DNA from: Oscillospiraceae bacterium
Lineage (GTDB): Bacteria > Bacillota > Clostridia > Saccharofermentanales > Saccharofermentanaceae
DNA: 42,602 bases
NCBI GenBank assembly: GCA_902801755.1
Contig: CADCJM010000008.1
Span: 1 to 42,602 of the forward strand
Direction: 5' to 3'
The notes beneath the pieces are model-generated. The model ran no database searches and was not told the DNA's origin. It was given only the letters and a program-made list of their open reading frames with translations. The stretch's first letter is position 1. Each line of letters starts with the position of its first letter. This document shows positions 31,997 through 40,982 of the stretch, piece by piece. The translations under genes and the position numbers were made by a program.

Positions 31997-32450
31997 TAAT
32001 AACATGACCAAGGAAGCCGTAACCTGCGCGATCAGGCACATAGGCACCGGCATATACTCTTCTGGCAAGATAAGACTCTATCTTATGCAGAGGGGCTATT
32101 CAGAAGCTGTCGCTGTTGAGGCGGTTAAGCTTCTGATAGATTCCGGTTATATTGATGATCTCCGTGCATCGCGCAAGGTTTTGGCGGCCCGTTCCGGAAA
32201 GAAGCAGGAGAGCCGTAGTTTTATATACCAGCGTCTTCTTGAGGCAGGTATAGATGATGACTGTGCTGAACTCGTCATATCTGAATTAGGCAGTGATACA
32301 GATACATGCAAGGAGTTATTTGAAGCTTCTTTTGGTGCTCCTGATGAAGGAACATTTGACAGGGAGAATGAGTTTATCAAGTTAGCTCTGTTACGCGGAT
32401 ACAGCCATGAATCAGCCCGTGCAGCTTTCCGGAAATATCTGGATAGCTAA
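31989..32450 (+). CDS. recX: RecA regulator RecX
   Basis: A 153-residue helical protein of the RecX family, which binds RecA filaments and limits their growth. '[20 protein letters not shown]' is the first three-helix repeat and '[16 protein letters not shown]' follows; the second and third repeats are '[20 protein letters not shown]' and '[20 protein letters not shown]'. It overlaps recA by 8 nt, so it is translated from the SOS-regulated transcript. The size is slightly shorter than average. Confidence 0.9.
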   Translation: MSDNNMTKEAVTCAIRHIGTGIYSSGKIRLYLMQRGYSEAVAVEAVKLLIDSGYIDDLRASRKVLAARSGKKQESRSFIYQRLLEAGIDDDCAELVISELGSDTDTCKELFEASFGAPDEGTFDRENEFIKLALLRGYSHESARAAFRKYLDS

Positions 32451-32501
32451 TGGGAATATCTCATGATACTTGTCTAATTACATATCTTCAGGAGATTTAA
32501 T

Positions 32502-32978
32502 ATGTTCAGACCAATGCGCAGGTTTAAGCAGCAACTTAGTGATGAAGAGTGCATCGCTATACTTAAAGAACAACCCAGAGGTGTTCTTTCCATGATAGGC
32601 GATGACGGCTATCCATATGGTATTCCGCTTGATCACTGGTATTGTGAAGAGGATGGTAATCTCTATTTTCACGGTGCTAAGGAAGGTCATAAGATCGATT
32701 CGATTACCAGATGTGACAAAGTAAGCTTCTGTGTTATGAATGAAGGATTCCGTAAGGAAGGCGAGTGGGCGCTTAATATAAGCAGCGTTGTTGTATTCGG
32801 CCGTATCAAGAAGGTTGACGATATTGAGAAAGCCAAGGTCATCGGAAGGAATCTTTGTCTGAAGTTTACCGATGATGAGGAATATATTCAGCATGAGCTG
32901 ACTCACGCTTTGCCGCGTGCTCAATGCTTAGTTCTTATTCCTGAACATATTACCGGCAAACTGGTTAACGAATCTTAA
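32502..32978 (+). CDS. NimA-like pyridoxamine 5'-phosphate oxidase-family flavoprotein
   Basis: A 158-residue split-barrel flavin-binding protein. 'MFRPMRRFKQQLSDEECIAI' is the typical start of the 5-nitroimidazole reductase-like group. It is followed by 'RGVLSMIGDDGYPYGIPLDH', 'GNLYFHGAKEGHKIDSI' and 'VSFCVMNE', which make the FMN-binding barrel. 'GEWALNISSVVVFGRIKKVD' and 'HALPRAQCLVLIPEHITGKL' close it. Members bind FMN or other cofactors; a nitro-reducing role is known only for some. AGGAGA precedes the ATG by 7 nt. It is a single gene between recX and rimO; substrate unknown. Confidence 0.82.
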   Translation: MFRPMRRFKQQLSDEECIAILKEQPRGVLSMIGDDGYPYGIPLDHWYCEEDGNLYFHGAKEGHKIDSITRCDKVSFCVMNEGFRKEGEWALNISSVVVFGRIKKVDDIEKAKVIGRNLCLKFTDDEEYIQHELTHALPRAQCLVLIPEHITGKLVNES

Positions 32979-33011
32979 GTAAGGGTCTGACTTTTAATTC
33001 TTTTCTTTGCG

Positions 33012-33020
33012 TGTTATATT
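33012..33020 (+). promoter_or_regulatory. Extended -10 element directly before rimO
   Basis: TGTTATATT (TG-n-TATATT) ends 7 nt before the rimO ATG, so transcription would begin at or next to the start codon. The -35 region (TTTTAA, 32992-32997) is poor. Confidence 0.4.
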
Positions 33021-33027
33021 CGTTGCT

Positions 33028-34401
33028 ATGAATAATACGGCTGACAATAAATTTGATGTTAAGATCACTCTCATTGCTCTGGGTTGCTCTAAGAACCTGG
33101 TTGACTGTGAGAATATGTCCACTGAACTTAAAGAGGCAGGATACAATGTTATCAACGATGTTGAGAATTCGGACATCGTTGTTATCAATACCTGTGGTTT
33201 TATCGAATCTGCTAAGAAAGAAGCCATCGATGCGATCCTTGAAGTTGCTGATTTCAAGGTCCCTAATGGAAGTGTTAAGAAGATAATCGTCTCAGGATGC
33301 CTTTCACAGAGATATCCGGAAGATATCCTTAAGGAACTTCCTGAGGTTGATGCTGTTTTGGGTACGGCTCATTACGGCGATATTGTCGATGTCGTTGCAA
33401 AGCTTTCTTCTGAATTTGATAAAGAGTCTGAGAAGATCAATCTTACATCAGGTGTAGGCGGATTTAAGCATCTTATAAAGGAAAGGGAACTTTCGACCGA
33501 GGCATATGCATGGCTTAAGATCGGTGAGGGATGCCTTCACAGATGTGCATTCTGCGCGATCCCTCTTATCAGAGGTACTTTCGTATCCCGTCCGATGGAG
33601 GATATCATTGAAGAGGCAAAGATCATAGCTTCAAGAGGCGTAAAGGAATTAGTCCTGGCAGCCCAGGATACGACAAACTACGGCATCGAGCTTTATAAAG
33701 AGAGAAGCCTTACCAAGCTTTTAAAGAAGCTTTCCGAGATAGAAGGTATAGAACTGATCCGTGTCATGTACGGATATATGGACGGCATCACGCCTGATCT
33801 TATAGAAGAGATGGCTAATAATCCAAAGGTTGCCCACTATCTTGATATTCCGATCCAGCACGGCTGTGACAGGATCCTTAAGGCTATGTACAGAAGGGAT
33901 ACCTCTGAACTTATCACTTCAAGGCTTGAGATGATCCGCAAGGCTATGCCTGACTGTATTATAAGAACGACCGTTATGGTTGGTTTCCCCGGAGAGACCG
34001 AGGAAGACTTCCAGGAGCTTAAGGATAATCTTAAGAAGTGGAAGTTTGACAGATTAGGCTGCTTTATATTCTCGCCTGAAGAGGGAACCAAGGCCTATGA
34101 TATGCCTGACCAGATAGATGAGGAGACCAAGCAGAGAAGATATGATGAGATCTACGAGCTCCAGAAGCAGATCTCGGGTGAGCAGTCACAAAAGCGCCTG
34201 GGCACTGTTACCAGGGTCAACATCTGCTCCATATCTGACGACGGGATCTTCTATGTCGGCAGGAGTTACGGCGAATCTCCGGAAGTCGATCCGGTCATCT
34301 ATATCGCTTCCAATGAAGAAGAACTTAATATCGGCGACTTTGTAGACGTAAAGATCGTTGATTGCTCTGACGATTACGACATGACTGCCGTTACGATTTG
34401 A
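33028..34401 (+). CDS. rimO: Ribosomal protein uS12 methylthiotransferase RimO
   Basis: A 457-residue radical SAM enzyme that methylthiolates an aspartate of uS12. The N-terminal cluster cysteines are Cys20 ('ALGCSKNLVD'), Cys56 ('INTCGF') and Cys91 ('VSGCLSQRY'). The radical SAM motif is C-x3-C-x2-C at 169, 173 and 176 ('CLHRCAFCAIP'). A TRAM-like domain ends the protein ('SRDIFYVGRSYGESPEVDPV'-type strands). I choose ATG 33028; a TTG at 33007 is also in frame, but neither has a visible ribosome binding site. An extended -10 element ends 7 nt before the ATG, so the mRNA may be leaderless. Confidence 0.93.
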   Translation: MNNTADNKFDVKITLIALGCSKNLVDCENMSTELKEAGYNVINDVENSDIVVINTCGFIESAKKEAIDAILEVADFKVPNGSVKKIIVSGCLSQRYPEDILKELPEVDAVLGTAHYGDIVDVVAKLSSEFDKESEKINLTSGVGGFKHLIKERELSTEAYAWLKIGEGCLHRCAFCAIPLIRGTFVSRPMEDIIEEAKIIASRGVKELVLAAQDTTNYGIELYKERSLTKLLKKLSEIEGIELIRVMYGYMDGITPDLIEEMANNPKVAHYLDIPIQHGCDRILKAMYRRDTSELITSRLEMIRKAMPDCIIRTTVMVGFPGETEEDFQELKDNLKKWKFDRLGCFIFSPEEGTKAYDMPDQIDEETKQRRYDEIYELQKQISGEQSQKRLGTVTRVNICSISDDGIFYVGRSYGESPEVDPVIYIASNEEELNIGDFVDVKIVDCSDDYDMTAVTI

Positions 34402-34425
34402 CGGACAGGGAAATCTGTGTATTAT
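34398..34425 (+). promoter_or_regulatory. pgsA promoter
   Basis: TTGACG (34398-34403), 16 nt, TATTAT (34420-34425), overlapping the rimO stop codon. A small GTCTT/AAGAC hairpin lies in the leader near 34434-34445. Confidence 0.5.
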
Positions 34426-34477
34426 TAGTGTGTTGTCTTTCAAGACTTCATATTTAGTAATAAAGGAGCATTAGGTC

Positions 34478-35095
34478 ATGAATCTTCCAAACAAGCTGTC
34501 TATCTTGAGGATCGTTCTTGTGCCGGTCACGCTTCTTTTTATGCTTCCCATTAATATTTTCGGCTGGGAGCCTTCCGGCTGGAACAGTTTTATCAATTCC
34601 TACGGAATGATAGTTGCCGCTACCGTATTTATTATCGCTTCGTTTACCGATATGTTCGACGGCAAGATTGCCAGAAAGTACAATCTTATTACTGATCTGG
34701 GCAAGTTCCTGGATTCACTTGCTGACAAGATCCTTGTTATAAGCATCATGCTGGCGTTTATCGGATTGGGAAGAGTATCCGCCTGGGCGGTAATGATCAT
34801 AATCTTAAGAGAGTTCGCAGTATCCGGTCTTCGTATGATAGCTGCGGCAAAAGGTGAGGTAATTGCGGCAAAAATGATCGGCAAGATCAAGACCGTTACA
34901 CAGATGATCGCCCTCATTTACCTTATGTTTGAGCCTTTGCTCCTTAAGATCTTCGGTTTAGGTTTTAATGGTTATCCGATCGGGATAAATGCGGTCACGA
35001 TAATTGGGGATGTACTTTTCGCAATATGTGTTATTATGACTATTGTTTCAGGCATTGACTATCTTATTAAGGGTAAGCAGTATCTGAAGGGATAA
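34478..35095 (+). CDS. pgsA: CDP-diacylglycerol-glycerol-3-phosphate 3-phosphatidyltransferase
   Basis: A 205-residue membrane enzyme that makes phosphatidylglycerophosphate, the first step to phosphatidylglycerol. The CDP-alcohol motif D-G-x2-A-R-x8-G-x3-D-x3-D is complete in 'DGKIARKYNLITDLGKFLDS' plus 'LAD'. About six hydrophobic helices are visible. 'NLPNKLSILRIVLVP' is the usual N-terminus. AAAGGAG lies 11 nt before the ATG. It has its own promoter and is followed by a 105-bp gap. Confidence 0.93.
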   Translation: MNLPNKLSILRIVLVPVTLLFMLPINIFGWEPSGWNSFINSYGMIVAATVFIIASFTDMFDGKIARKYNLITDLGKFLDSLADKILVISIMLAFIGLGRVSAWAVMIIILREFAVSGLRMIAAAKGEVIAAKMIGKIKTVTQMIALIYLMFEPLLLKIFGLGFNGYPIGINAVTIIGDVLFAICVIMTIVSGIDYLIKGKQYLKG

Positions 35096-35128
35096 ATGTC
35101 AAAGAACTTCGATAGTCAAAATAACCTA

Positions 35129-35157
35129 TTGACAAAAGTCGTGTCTTACATTAAAAA
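35129..35157 (+). promoter_or_regulatory. Candidate acpP promoter
   Basis: TTGACA (35129-35134) is perfect, but at 17 nt the -10 is TAAAAA (35152-35157), a weak match. The leader to the ATG is about 40 nt. Confidence 0.45.
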
Positions 35158-35200
35158 CATCTTGTAGATTTTCTAATGAATCGTACGGAGGTACAAATTT

Positions 35201-35446
35201 ATGTCAAATGAAGAACTTTTCAACTCGATTAAGCAGATGATCGTTGATCAGCTCGGTGTAGATGAGGATACAATCACAGAGGATTCCTCTTTCGTAGATG
35301 ATCTTAACGCTGATTCTCTTGACATGGTTGAGCTTGTTATGGCTATGGAGCAGGAGTTCGATATCGAGATCCCTGATGACGTAGCTGAGAAGGTTGTTAC
35401 CGTCAAGGATGCAGTCGAGTATATTCAGAGCCTTACAGAGGGCTAA
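35201..35446 (+). CDS. acpP: Acyl carrier protein
   Basis: An 81-residue acidic four-helix protein that carries growing acyl chains on phosphopantetheine. The attachment residue is Ser39 in '[16 protein letters not shown]'. Length and charge are typical. ACGGAGGT lies before the ATG with good spacing. Transcribed alone or with rnc; a hairpin follows. Confidence 0.97.
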   Translation: MSNEELFNSIKQMIVDQLGVDEDTITEDSSFVDDLNADSLDMVELVMAMEQEFDIEIPDDVAEKVVTVKDAVEYIQSLTEG

Positions 35447-35489
35447 TATACCGGAGATTTAGATCTCTGAATTAACTTCAAAAGTTTTG

Positions 35490-35523
35490 ACGGCTGGGTG
35501 CACATTTATGCATTCAGCCGTTT
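35490..35523 (+). terminator. Hairpin between acpP and rnc
   Basis: ACGGCTG pairs with CAGCCGT, with inner GTGCA/TGCAT pairing, followed by TTTA. The U-run is short, so readthrough into rnc is likely. A smaller GAGAT/ATCTC hairpin lies just upstream (35455-35468). Confidence 0.55.
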
Positions 35524-35538
35524 AGTGTAAATAAGACT

Positions 35539-36249
35539 ATGAATGACTATTCAAGATTAGAAAAGGATTTAGGATATACCTTTGTAAACAAGTCACTCCT
35601 TGAGACGGCTTTTACACATACGACCTACGTTTTCGAGACGGGAAGAGGTCATTGGGAGTCCAACCAGAGACTTGAGTTCATAGGTGACGCGGTTTTAGAC
35701 GTTGTCGTAGGCCAGATGATCTATGAGTTAAAGCCTCAGGCTGACGAAGGATATCTTTCAAAGATGAGAAGTGTCTCCGTTTGCGAGAAGTCTTTTGCTG
35801 AAGTAGCTAGAAAGCTCCATTTGGGCGATTACCTGCTCCTTGGCAAGGGCGAGGCCCAGAGCGGCGGCAACGATAAGGATTCGACGCTGGCTGACTGCTT
35901 TGAGTCGGTTATCGCGGCTGTATATTTCGACGGCGGATTCGAACAGGCTAAGAAATGTATCTTGAAAAATCTTACCGAAACGGTGCAGAAAGCTGTTAAC
36001 GGCGAGATCTTCCTGGATTACAAGAGCAGGCTGCTTGAACTCGCGCAGACCAGAGGCTTCCAGCACAAGATCAGGTTTGAAGTGACCGGAGAGCGCGGCC
36101 CTGCCCATATGAAAGAATTCGACGTCAGTGTTTATTCCGACGACGTGCTCCTGGCTTCAGCCACGGGACACAGCAAGAAGGATGCCGAGCAGAAATGTGC
36201 CGAGAAGGGCTTAAAGGAGTATATGCGCCTTTACCCGGAGGGGTGCTGA
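35539..36249 (+). CDS. rnc: Ribonuclease III
   Basis: A 236-residue double-strand-specific endonuclease for rRNA and mRNA processing. The signature 'NQRLEFIGDAVLD' (residues 42-54) holds Glu46 and Asp50, and 'DCFESVIAAVYFDGG' holds the second acidic pair. The C-terminal dsRNA-binding domain runs from 'DYKSRLLELAQTRGFQHKI' to 'KKDAEQKCAEKGLKEY'. The start is taken at ATG 35539. There is no visible ribosome binding site, and the acpP hairpin ends only 15 nt upstream, so its leader must be very short or come from readthrough. Confidence 0.95.
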   Translation: MNDYSRLEKDLGYTFVNKSLLETAFTHTTYVFETGRGHWESNQRLEFIGDAVLDVVVGQMIYELKPQADEGYLSKMRSVSVCEKSFAEVARKLHLGDYLLLGKGEAQSGGNDKDSTLADCFESVIAAVYFDGGFEQAKKCILKNLTETVQKAVNGEIFLDYKSRLLELAQTRGFQHKIRFEVTGERGPAHMKEFDVSVYSDDVLLASATGHSKKDAEQKCAEKGLKEYMRLYPEGC

Positions 36250-36281
36250 GAGCAGATTGTCCTACAAAAAGGCGCTGTTTT

Positions 36282-36290
36282 TGTTATAAT
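36282..36290 (+). promoter_or_regulatory. Extended -10 element upstream of smc
   Basis: TGTTATAAT (TG-n-TATAAT) lies 42 nt before the smc ATG. No good -35 at 17 nt (CTACAA); extended -10 promoters can do without one. Confidence 0.45.
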
Positions 36291-36332
36291 GCTAAGGTTA
36301 ATTATTTCTGATAAGACGGAACTGACTATAGG

Positions 36333-39300
36333 ATGTATCTTAAGAAATTAGAGCTTCAGGGGTTCAAATCATTCCCCGACTATACGTGTATCGACTTTGA
36401 CCGCGGTCTTACGGCCGTGGTTGGTCCTAACGGTTCCGGTAAATCCAATATCAGTGATGCTGTCCGCTGGGTTTTGGGCGAACAGAGCGTCAAGCAGCTC
36501 CGTGGCGGCAAGATGGAGGACGTCATCTTCAATGGTACTTCCGCAAGACGTTCCATGAACTATGCCGAGGTATCCATTACTTTCGATAATTCCGACGGAT
36601 ATATAGATTACGGTTTCCCTGAGATCTGCATCACGAGAAGACTTTACCGTTCCGGTGAGTCCGAGTATCAGATCAACAAGGTCAACTGCCGTCTTAAGGA
36701 CATTACGGTCCTTTTCCTAGATACAGGTCTTGGCCGTGACGGCTATTCATTGGTAGGTCAGGGACGAGTTGACGATATCCTCTCCACGAAGTCCGAGGAC
36801 AGGAGAAGGGTCATTGAGGAAGCGTCAGGTATCGTTAAGTACCGTGTCCGTAAGGATGAGGCTCAGAGAAAGCTCACGAGCACTGAGCAGAATCTCGTCC
36901 GTATCAACGACATCTTAGGCGAACTTGAAGAGCGCAAGGGACCTCTCGAAGAGCAGGCCGGTAAGGCGCGTAAGTTCAATGAGCATTATGAGGAGCTCAA
37001 GAAGCTTGAGACATCCCTTCTTGTCCACAAGATCACAGAGGCCAACCGCGAGATGGGCGATTCCGCAGGTCTTAAGGAGCAGCTCGAGAAAGAGATCAAA
37101 GAGCGTGAAGACGAATATTTAAACCTCAGAAAGAGCCATCAGGAGATCATTACAAAGACTGAGGCTTTGGAGAATGAGATCGAGGATAAGAGACAGGAAC
37201 TGTCCGACCTCACCGAGTTCGAACACGAGACCCAGACCGATAAGAAGGTCTCAATTGAAAGACTGAATCAGACTAACCAGAGGATCGAAGAGTTAAAGTC
37301 TGATATGGAATCCACGGATGAGACCGTGGAAAAGCTCACCAAAGAGTTAAATGAGAAGAAGGAAAAGGCAGACAGCCTCTTAAAGGCAGCTAATGATGCA
37401 AAGCTCTTAAGTGAAGAGCTCGATAAGGCGCGTCTTGCCAAATTTGAAGAATACGAAGCAAGCAGACAGGAGGCAGGCAAGGCCGATTCAAAGGTAAAGG
37501 CCAAGACTGAGGAGCTTTTCGAGACCAGAAAGAAGCTCACCGAATGCCAGGCCGGAATCTCTGCGTTAGACGACAAGATCAGGGACATGCAGGAGGCCAG
37601 AGCAGCTTCCGAGAGCGGCAAGGCAGAATTAAGCTCAAAGCTCAAGGATGAAGAGAAGGCCTTAGAAGAGATCAAGAAGATCAAGGGCGATGTCACAAAG
37701 GATATCGACGTCCGCAATAAGAAGCTTGAGGAGTTAAGAGGCCGCCAGGTCGAGCTTAACCAATTTTTCGAAGTAAATAATAAAAAGCTTTCAGCTGAAG
37801 AGTCAAAGCTTCAGACGTTGAAAGATATTGAGAGGCGTAAGGAAGGCTATCAGGAATCCGTAAAGCGCCTTTTGGATGCTGCCGACATTAATAGATCGGT
37901 AAAAAGTCTCATGGTAGGCGTTTTAGGAGACCTTATCAATACTGACAGCAAGTATGAGACAGCCATTGAGACGGCTCTGGGCAATTCGCTCAACAACATC
38001 GTAACAAAGAGCGAAGCAGATGCTGCCGAGCTTATCAGTTACCTTAAGGAAAACAGACTCGGAAGAGTCACGTTCCTTCCTATCGAGAATATCAAGGCAA
38101 GATATGTGGACGAGGATGATCTCAGAAAGGCCAAGAGCGTAAACGGATATATCGGTGTTGCTTCAGATCTTGTAAGAAGCAGCCGTGATCTGGAAGATAT
38201 CGTTGCAAACCTTTTGGGCAGGATAATCGTTGCTCACGATCTGGACGCGGCAAGAATAATCGCATCCAAGACGGGCCGTGCTTATAAGGTCATGACACTG
38301 GAAGGCGATTCTGTTAACCCGGGCGGATCACTTACCGGCGGTTCGCTTAAGAAGACCGGTGCAGGAACAGGCGTTATCGGAAGAAAGGCAGAGATCGAAG
38401 CTCTCACCAAGGTAGTTGCTGAGCTTGAGGCCAAGCTTGCAGATTCCGAAGACCAGCGACAGGAAGTAGACGATGACATCGGCACGATCAAGCGTGAGCT
38501 TGCGCAGCTCGGTGAACAGCTCAAGTTCTATCAGCTTGAAGAAGTTAAGGCTGAAGGCGAATACAATAATACCAGGACGAGACTTGAAGAGACAGAGGAG
38601 ACCCTCGCTAACTTCGATGAGAACATGCAGACCGTTTCCAAGTCCAAGTTAAGACTTGAAGAGGATATGGAAGAACTTACCCGCATCGAAAGAGAGATCA
38701 ACGGCGAGCTCACTGATTTCCAGGAGGAGATCGAAGAGCAGCAGAAACTCTCGGAAGAGCAGGCAGTAAAGCTTGAGCAGATCGTTGCAAAGGTAAGGGA
38801 AGCAGCTTCGCTTGCTGAGCGCAAGCTCACTGAAAGAAGCGGTATCTTAGATCTCGCAGGCCATATCAAGAAGCAGATCGAGGAAGCAAAGCAGGGAAGA
38901 GACAAGTTTGATTCCCAGATCAAGGAAGCAAAGGATACTGTTAACAGCATCACGAAGGAGATCAATGACCTTGATGCCAAGCTTGATGAGAACACCAAGC
39001 AGCAGAAGGTCTTAGAAGATGTTATCTCTAAGCTCTTTGAACAGAGATCGAACCTTTCGGGAGACCTCTCATCCTTCGGTGACAGGCTTGCTGCAAGCGG
39101 CAATGAGATTAGCGAACTTCAGGCTAAGCTCAATGCTCACGTATCCAAGTACGACAAGATCATTTTCGAGATCGACCAGAACAAGAACAGGCTCTGGGAA
39201 GATTACGAGACTACATATGACAACATTAAAGATTCCGTAGAGCCGGTTACCAAGGCAGGCGAGCAGGCTAAGAGGATCCAGACCCTCAAGAATGCCATTA

Positions 39301-39902
39301 AGGCTTTGGGCCCTGTTAACCTTGGTGCTCTGCAGGAATTCTCCGAACTTTCCGAGAGGCTCGAATTCATGACCAAGCAGAGGGACGATATCGAAGCTGC
39401 AAAGAAGGATCTCGAGAAGGTAATCGACGATCTCTTAACAAAGATGAGGTCTGAATTTACCGAACATTTCGATACGATAAACAAGAACTTCAGCCAGGTC
39501 TTCACCGATCTTTTCGGTGGCGGTACGGCAGAGATAATCCTGGGCAACGATTCGGAGGATGTCCTTGAGTGCGCTATCGACATCAAGGCCCAGCCGCCGG
39601 GAAAGAAGCTCCAGAATCTTTCGCTCCTGTCAGGCGGTGAGCGCTGCCTTACAGCGATCGGTCTGTTGTTCGCTATTCAGGAATTAAAGCCTTCTCCGTT
39701 CGTCATCTTAGACGAGGTCGAGGCGGCATTGGACGATGTTAATATCACAAGATTCACGGACTTCGTCAGAAGACATTCAGCCAAGTCCCAGTTCATTCTT
39801 GTTACGCACCGTAAGGGTACGATGGAAGCATGCGACCAGATGTACGGTGTCACGATGGCTGAGCGAGGCGTATCCAAGATCTTGTCTATGGAGCTTAAAT
39901 AA
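36333..39902 (+). CDS. smc: Chromosome partition protein Smc
   Basis: A 1189-residue SMC ATPase that loops and compacts the chromosome. The N-terminal head has Walker A 'GPNGSGKS' (31-38) and 'VRWVLGEQS'. Two long coiled coils (about 170-500 and 665-1010) flank a hinge domain at about 515-660 ('GVLGDLINTDSKYETAIETA' ... 'VNPGGSLTGGSLKKTG'). The C-terminal head carries the ABC signature 'LSLLSGGERCLTAIGLLFAI' and Walker B 'PFVILDEVEAALDD'. The ribosome binding site is poor (TATAGG). It overlaps ftsY by 1 nt (TAATG). Confidence 0.97.
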   Translation: MYLKKLELQGFKSFPDYTCIDFDRGLTAVVGPNGSGKSNISDAVRWVLGEQSVKQLRGGKMEDVIFNGTSARRSMNYAEVSITFDNSDGYIDYGFPEICITRRLYRSGESEYQINKVNCRLKDITVLFLDTGLGRDGYSLVGQGRVDDILSTKSEDRRRVIEEASGIVKYRVRKDEAQRKLTSTEQNLVRINDILGELEERKGPLEEQAGKARKFNEHYEELKKLETSLLVHKITEANREMGDSAGLKEQLEKEIKEREDEYLNLRKSHQEIITKTEALENEIEDKRQELSDLTEFEHETQTDKKVSIERLNQTNQRIEELKSDMESTDETVEKLTKELNEKKEKADSLLKAANDAKLLSEELDKARLAKFEEYEASRQEAGKADSKVKAKTEELFETRKKLTECQAGISALDDKIRDMQEARAASESGKAELSSKLKDEEKALEEIKKIKGDVTKDIDVRNKKLEELRGRQVELNQFFEVNNKKLSAEESKLQTLKDIERRKEGYQESVKRLLDAADINRSVKSLMVGVLGDLINTDSKYETAIETALGNSLNNIVTKSEADAAELISYLKENRLGRVTFLPIENIKARYVDEDDLRKAKSVNGYIGVASDLVRSSRDLEDIVANLLGRIIVAHDLDAARIIASKTGRAYKVMTLEGDSVNPGGSLTGGSLKKTGAGTGVIGRKAEIEALTKVVAELEAKLADSEDQRQEVDDDIGTIKRELAQLGEQLKFYQLEEVKAEGEYNNTRTRLEETEETLANFDENMQTVSKSKLRLEEDMEELTRIEREINGELTDFQEEIEEQQKLSEEQAVKLEQIVAKVREAASLAERKLTERSGILDLAGHIKKQIEEAKQGRDKFDSQIKEAKDTVNSITKEINDLDAKLDENTKQQKVLEDVISKLFEQRSNLSGDLSSFGDRLAASGNEISELQAKLNAHVSKYDKIIFEIDQNKNRLWEDYETTYDNIKDSVEPVTKAGEQAKRIQTLKNAIKALGPVNLGALQEFSELSERLEFMTKQRDDIEAAKKDLEKVIDDLLTKMRSEFTEHFDTINKNFSQVFTDLFGGGTAEIILGNDSEDVLECAIDIKAQPPGKKLQNLSLLSGGERCLTAIGLLFAIQELKPSPFVILDEVEAALDDVNITRFTDFVRRHSAKSQFILVTHRKGTMEACDQMYGVTMAERGVSKILSMELK

Positions 39903-40816
39903 TGGGATTAGCTGATCTGTTTAAAAGAGGACTCGAAAAGACCAGAAGTTTCTTTGCCGGGAGCTTTACAAAGCTTGCTGCGTCTTCAGGTCATTTCGAT
40001 GAAGATATGTTAGATGAGCTTGAAGAACTCATGATAAGGGCTGACTGCGGTGTTCAGGCAGCTGACGATATCATGGACAGGGTCAAGCAGAATATCAGAA
40101 AGACCGGTGACGACAGCAAGGAAGCTGTTCTTGCATCCGTTAAGGAGAGAATGCTTGAGATTTTAGGTGAGCCTGAGACTATAGAAATAGTTCCCGGTAA
40201 GCTCAATATCATCCTCATGATCGGCGTTAACGGCACAGGCAAGACGACCACTTCAGGCAAGCTTGCCGCAAGATACAAGAAGGAAGGCAAGAAGGTCCTT
40301 ATGGCTGCCTGCGATACATTCCGCGCTGCTGCAGTCGGCCAGCTCAAGACCTGGGGCGAGAGGACCGGCACGGCCGTTATCGCTCAGGAGCAGGAGGGGG
40401 CAGATCCCGCGTCCGTTGTTTTCGATGCTGTTCACGCAGCACAGGCAAGAGGCACCGACGTGCTCCTCGTTGATACGGCAGGACGTCTGCACAATAAGAA
40501 GAATCTCATGGAGGAGCTCGCGAAAATAAGACGCGTCATCGAGCGTGAAGCCCCTGACGCCGTCATCAAGTCGCTGCTCATAATAGATGCTACAACAGGC
40601 CAGAATGCCGTTATCCAGGCAGAGGGCTTTGGTGAGGTCACAGGACTTGATTATGTCGGCATCACTAAGCTCGACGGAAGCGCCAAGGGCGGCGTTGCAA
40701 TTGCTGTTGCATACCAGTCCAAAAAGCCAATCGTACTTGCCGGATTGGGTGAGAGTGTTGAGGATCTGGCTGATTTCGATCCCGAGCTTTTTGTCGATTC
40801 GCTCATCAACGAATAA
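39902..40816 (+). CDS. ftsY: Signal recognition particle receptor FtsY
   Basis: A 304-residue SRP-type GTPase that delivers ribosomes with nascent membrane proteins. The N domain is at 1-95 and the G domain begins 'LNIILMIGVNGTGKTTTSGK' with G1 at 108-115. 'ACDTFRAAAVGQLKTW', 'LVDTAGRLHNKKNLMEEL' (G3) and 'GITKLDGSAKGG' (G4/G5) follow. The acidic A domain of proteobacterial FtsY is absent, as usual in Firmicutes. Translation is coupled to smc. Confidence 0.96.
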   Translation: MGLADLFKRGLEKTRSFFAGSFTKLAASSGHFDEDMLDELEELMIRADCGVQAADDIMDRVKQNIRKTGDDSKEAVLASVKERMLEILGEPETIEIVPGKLNIILMIGVNGTGKTTTSGKLAARYKKEGKKVLMAACDTFRAAAVGQLKTWGERTGTAVIAQEQEGADPASVVFDAVHAAQARGTDVLLVDTAGRLHNKKNLMEELAKIRRVIEREAPDAVIKSLLIIDATTGQNAVIQAEGFGEVTGLDYVGITKLDGSAKGGVAIAVAYQSKKPIVLAGLGESVEDLADFDPELFVDSLINE

Positions 40817-40839
40817 TTCGTAAAAAATCGCTGTTTTAT

Positions 40840-40861
40840 ACGGAAAAATCCGTTTTTTTTT
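40840..40861 (+). terminator. Terminator after ftsY
   Basis: ACGGA/TCCGT, a 5-bp stem with AAAA loop followed by nine T. Short stem, very good U-run. Confidence 0.6.
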
Positions 40862-40863
40862 GA

Positions 40864-40892
40864 TTGTCAAAGTATAGGTTTATATGTATAAT
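40864..40892 (+). promoter_or_regulatory. hppA promoter
   Basis: TTGTCA (40864-40869), 17 nt, TATAAT (40887-40892), directly after the ftsY terminator. The leader to the ATG at 40983 is about 85 nt. Confidence 0.75.
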
Positions 40893-40982
40893 CGTTCTCG
40901 GTTTACACTGAGGTAGGGTTTATTATGCCCAAATGCTTCACAAAATCTATATCAAAATTCTTAAAAGAGAGGGGCCCGGTAT

